A stretch of 5,414 nt of DNA from Clostridiales bacterium. GTDB taxonomy: Bacteria > Bacillota_A > Clostridia > Christensenellales > Aristaeellaceae. The stretch lies in NCBI GenBank assembly GCA_012514855.1, contig JAAYZL010000467.1, positions 1 through 5,414 on the forward strand, read 5' to 3'. Of this stretch, positions 4,892 to 5,414 are shown piece after piece (position 1 is the first letter of the stretch; every line of letters begins with the position of its first letter). The translations under genes and the position numbers were made by a program. Below the pieces are notes generated by a model. The model did not search any database and was not told the origin of the DNA. It worked only from the letters and a program-made list of their open reading frames with translations.

Positions 4892-5414
4892 ATGCAGGAC
4901 TACATTCTCGAGATGAAGGACATCACAAAGACCTTCCCCGGCGTCGTGGCGCTGAACAAAGTCAGCTTCTCCGTCCGGCGCGGCGAGATACACGCGCTGG
5001 TCGGCGAGAACGGCGCGGGAAAATCGACGCTGATGAAGATACTGAACGGCGTCTACCAGGCCGACTCGGGCGAGATCCACTTAAACGGCGAACGGACCGT
5101 CATACGGGACACCATCGACGCCCGCAAAAAGGGCATCGGCCTGATCTTTCAGGAATTCAACCTCGTAAACACGCTCAGCGTCGCTGAGAATATATACATT
5201 AACCGGCTGAAGACGCGCCGCGGCAGGGTCGCCTGGAAGGAGATCAACCGCGAGACGCAGCTCTTGCTCGACGGCTTCGGCTTCAATTTCCGCGCGACCG
5301 ACAAGATCGAGGACCTGTCGGCGGCGCAGAAACAGCAGGTCGAGATCGCGAAGGTGCTCTCCTACAACGTGAAGCTCGTCGTGATGGACGAGCCGACCTC
5401 GTCGCTCACGACCA
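4892..5414 (+). CDS. Sugar ABC transporter ATP-binding protein, RbsA/MglA type, 3' end outside window
   Basis: The first 174 residues of an ABC ATPase that powers sugar uptake at the inner face of the membrane are present. Visible motifs are Walker A GENGAGKST (38-46), the Q-loop Gln87 in LIFQEFN, the signature LSAAQKQ (142-148), and Walker B LVVMDEPTSSL (162-172, with Asp166 and catalytic Glu167). The opening (IT KTFPGVVALNKVSF) and the segment after the Q-loop (NTLSVAENI) follow E. coli RbsA closely. CUT2 ATPases are about 500 aa with two fused nucleotide-binding domains, so a second domain, and then one or more RbsC-like permease genes, would be expected to the right. The gene follows the binding-protein gene by 67 bp in the same operon. 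The open frame runs off the window and nothing suggests a break. Confidence 0.94.
   Translation, partial: MQDYILEMKDITKTFPGVVALNKVSFSVRRGEIHALVGENGAGKSTLMKILNGVYQADSGEIHLNGERTVIRDTIDARKKGIGLIFQEFNLVNTLSVAENIYINRLKTRRGRVAWKEINRETQLLLDGFGFNFRATDKIEDLSAAQKQQVEIAKVLSYNVKLVVMDEPTSSLTT

Noticed and set aside
3763..4893. 376-codon open frame on the minus strand opposite the sugar-binding protein gene
   Set aside because: It is an antisense shadow of Arg/Ala/Val-rich composition and would run into the operator region. The + strand frame has a signal peptide, ribosome site and family motifs.

Overview
The window is GC-rich DNA that looks like a Firmicute, probably a clostridial relative. Every gene has a strong GGAGG-type ribosome binding site, and the two best promoters are near-perfect sigma-A (TTGACA/TATAAT) sites. 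The carbohydrate transport locus is of a type common in gut and environmental Clostridia. No genus can be named from the sequence alone.

Layout. Positions 1-265 hold no convincing gene but carry a dense chain of inverted repeats. On the + strand two of these end in well-known stable RNA tetraloops, so they may belong to an undescribed structured RNA. On the minus strand, 266-2383 encodes a large-subunit (clade 2, HPII/KatE-like) haem catalase with a C-terminal DJ-1/PfpI-like domain. Upstream of it on the same strand, 2448-3494 encodes a LacI-family transcription regulator. The 64-bp gap shows no terminator and no clear promoter, so regulator and catalase may be co-transcribed. Positions 3495-3873 are a divergent control region. 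On the + strand, 3874-4824 encodes an exported sugar-binding protein, and 4892 to the window end encodes the N-terminal half-domain of an RbsA/MglA-type (CUT2) sugar ABC transporter ATPase, cut off by the window edge.

How it works together (inference). The regulator and the transporter operon are divergently transcribed from two consensus promoters whose -35 boxes lie 50 bp apart. About 90-135 bp downstream of the transporter start site is a perfect 17-bp inverted repeat. Each arm is itself a LacI-family operator (TTTAANCGNTTAAA), and the two copies are 32 bp apart, about three helical turns. This is the likely binding site of the adjacent LacI-type repressor. Between the binding-protein gene and the ATPase gene lies a 12-bp hairpin without a U-tract, suited to keeping the binding-protein mRNA more abundant than the rest.

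No wholly new protein system is visible. The observations most worth following are the paired operator, the tetraloop-bearing hairpin chain at the left edge, the missing lipobox in the binding protein, and the position of a large catalase directly behind a sugar regulator.
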